Positions 63,816 to 64,000 of a stretch of 64,000 bases of DNA are shown here, piece after piece. The stretch comes from Azospirillaceae bacterium. GTDB taxonomy: Bacteria > Pseudomonadota > Alphaproteobacteria > Azospirillales > Azospirillaceae. The position numbers were made by a program, and so were the translations under genes. The notes beneath the pieces were generated by a model. It was not told the origin of the DNA. It saw nothing but the letters and a program-made list of their open reading frames with translations, and did not search any database. Every line of letters begins with the position of its first letter. Position 1 is the stretch's first letter. The stretch covers positions 1 through 64,000 of the forward strand of contig DASQNC010000016.1 of assembly GCA_035645145.1 (NCBI GenBank). The letters are read 5' to 3'.

Positions 63816-64000
63816 GTGGGCATCCAGGCCGCCCCGCAGGATCTGGGAACGATCCTCTTTTCCGACGGCTTTCCCGACCATGTGTTGCTGGACTCCGGCG
63901 ATGGCCGGAAGCTGGAGCGCTATGGCCGGATCGTGGTCGACCGGCCCGAGCCGCAGGCCATGTGGGCCCGCCGCCTGCCGCCGGAGGTTTGGAACCGCGC
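63816..64000 (+). CDS. Class I SAM-dependent (rRNA-type) methyltransferase, N-terminus
   Basis: Partial: 61 complete codons before the window ends. GTG start, no in-frame alternative just upstream. The segment HVLLDSGDGRKLERYGRI followed by VVDRPEPQAMWARRLPPEVW matches the N-terminus of proteins annotated in alphaproteobacteria as class I SAM-dependent methyltransferases, related to the RlmI/RlmK rRNA methylases. The SAM-binding domain lies outside the window. Confidence 0.7.
   Translation, partial: MGIQAAPQDLGTILFSDGFPDHVLLDSGDGRKLERYGRIVVDRPEPQAMWARRLPPEVWNR

Overview
The window is high-GC DNA, dense with genes and almost free of mobile elements. Gene content and order point to an alphaproteobacterium of the Rhodospirillales type, plausibly Azospirillaceae-like; the genus is inference. 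Support comes from lptC-lptA-lptB-rpoN-hpf-ptsN, trxA/trpB/trpA/accD/folC, addB-addA behind a MurU-type nucleotidyltransferase, an ScfR/RamB-type regulator divergent from isocitrate lyase, an NDUFA9-like protein and a SAM-II type riboswitch before metNIQ.

Layout. 1-2403: 3' end of a xerC/xerD recombinase gene, then an imperfect tandem duplication of about 1.1 kb carrying two diverged copies of an unknown small gene and broken copies of the neighbouring genes. 2106-7242: glyoxylate shunt (scfR, aceA, DUF4170 protein, aceB). 7269-14553: minus-strand block for LPS export and nitrogen/stationary-phase control (ptsN, hpf, rpoN, lptB, lptA, lptC, kdsD), an RNase D-like exonuclease and tRNA-Leu(CAG). 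14717-20889: NDUFA9-like protein, a lipoprotein, an FkbM methyltransferase, malate dehydrogenase, a universal stress protein and a TauE/TIGR02186 pair. 20969-26643: pcp, trpS, murJ, a Cad-family transporter, a methyltransferase, a zincin and pterin dehydratase. 26750-32105: fused oligopeptide ABC ATPase, class III aminotransferase, 2-hydroxyacid dehydrogenase, and a TetR/DoxX divergent pair with visible operators. 32202-34173: an unrecognised 47-residue gene and an unusual cysteine-free repeat protein with calcium-binding-type loops. 34295-40903: a serine hydrolase with anmK, then a peptide ABC transporter (binding protein and two permeases) and a nitroreductase. 41029-46772: a PagL-like outer membrane protein, lpxD, murA, tsaE, a ferredoxin-NADP reductase and murU. 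46769-59692: addB, addA, trxA, trpB, trpA, accD, folC, an EamA transporter and a cyclic-nucleotide-binding protein. 59826-63151: SAM-II riboswitch, a leader ORF, two unknown small genes and metN-metI-metQ. 63166-64000: a BON-domain protein and the start of a methyltransferase.

Themes. Envelope biogenesis recurs (LptABC, KdsD, LpxD, MurA, MurJ, AnmK, MurU, a possible lipid A deacylase), as does acetate/C4 metabolism (AceA, AceB, Mdh). The parts least explained by known families are the duplicated small-gene locus (1-2403), the repeat protein (32467-34173) and the small ORFs between the riboswitch and metN (59982-60600).
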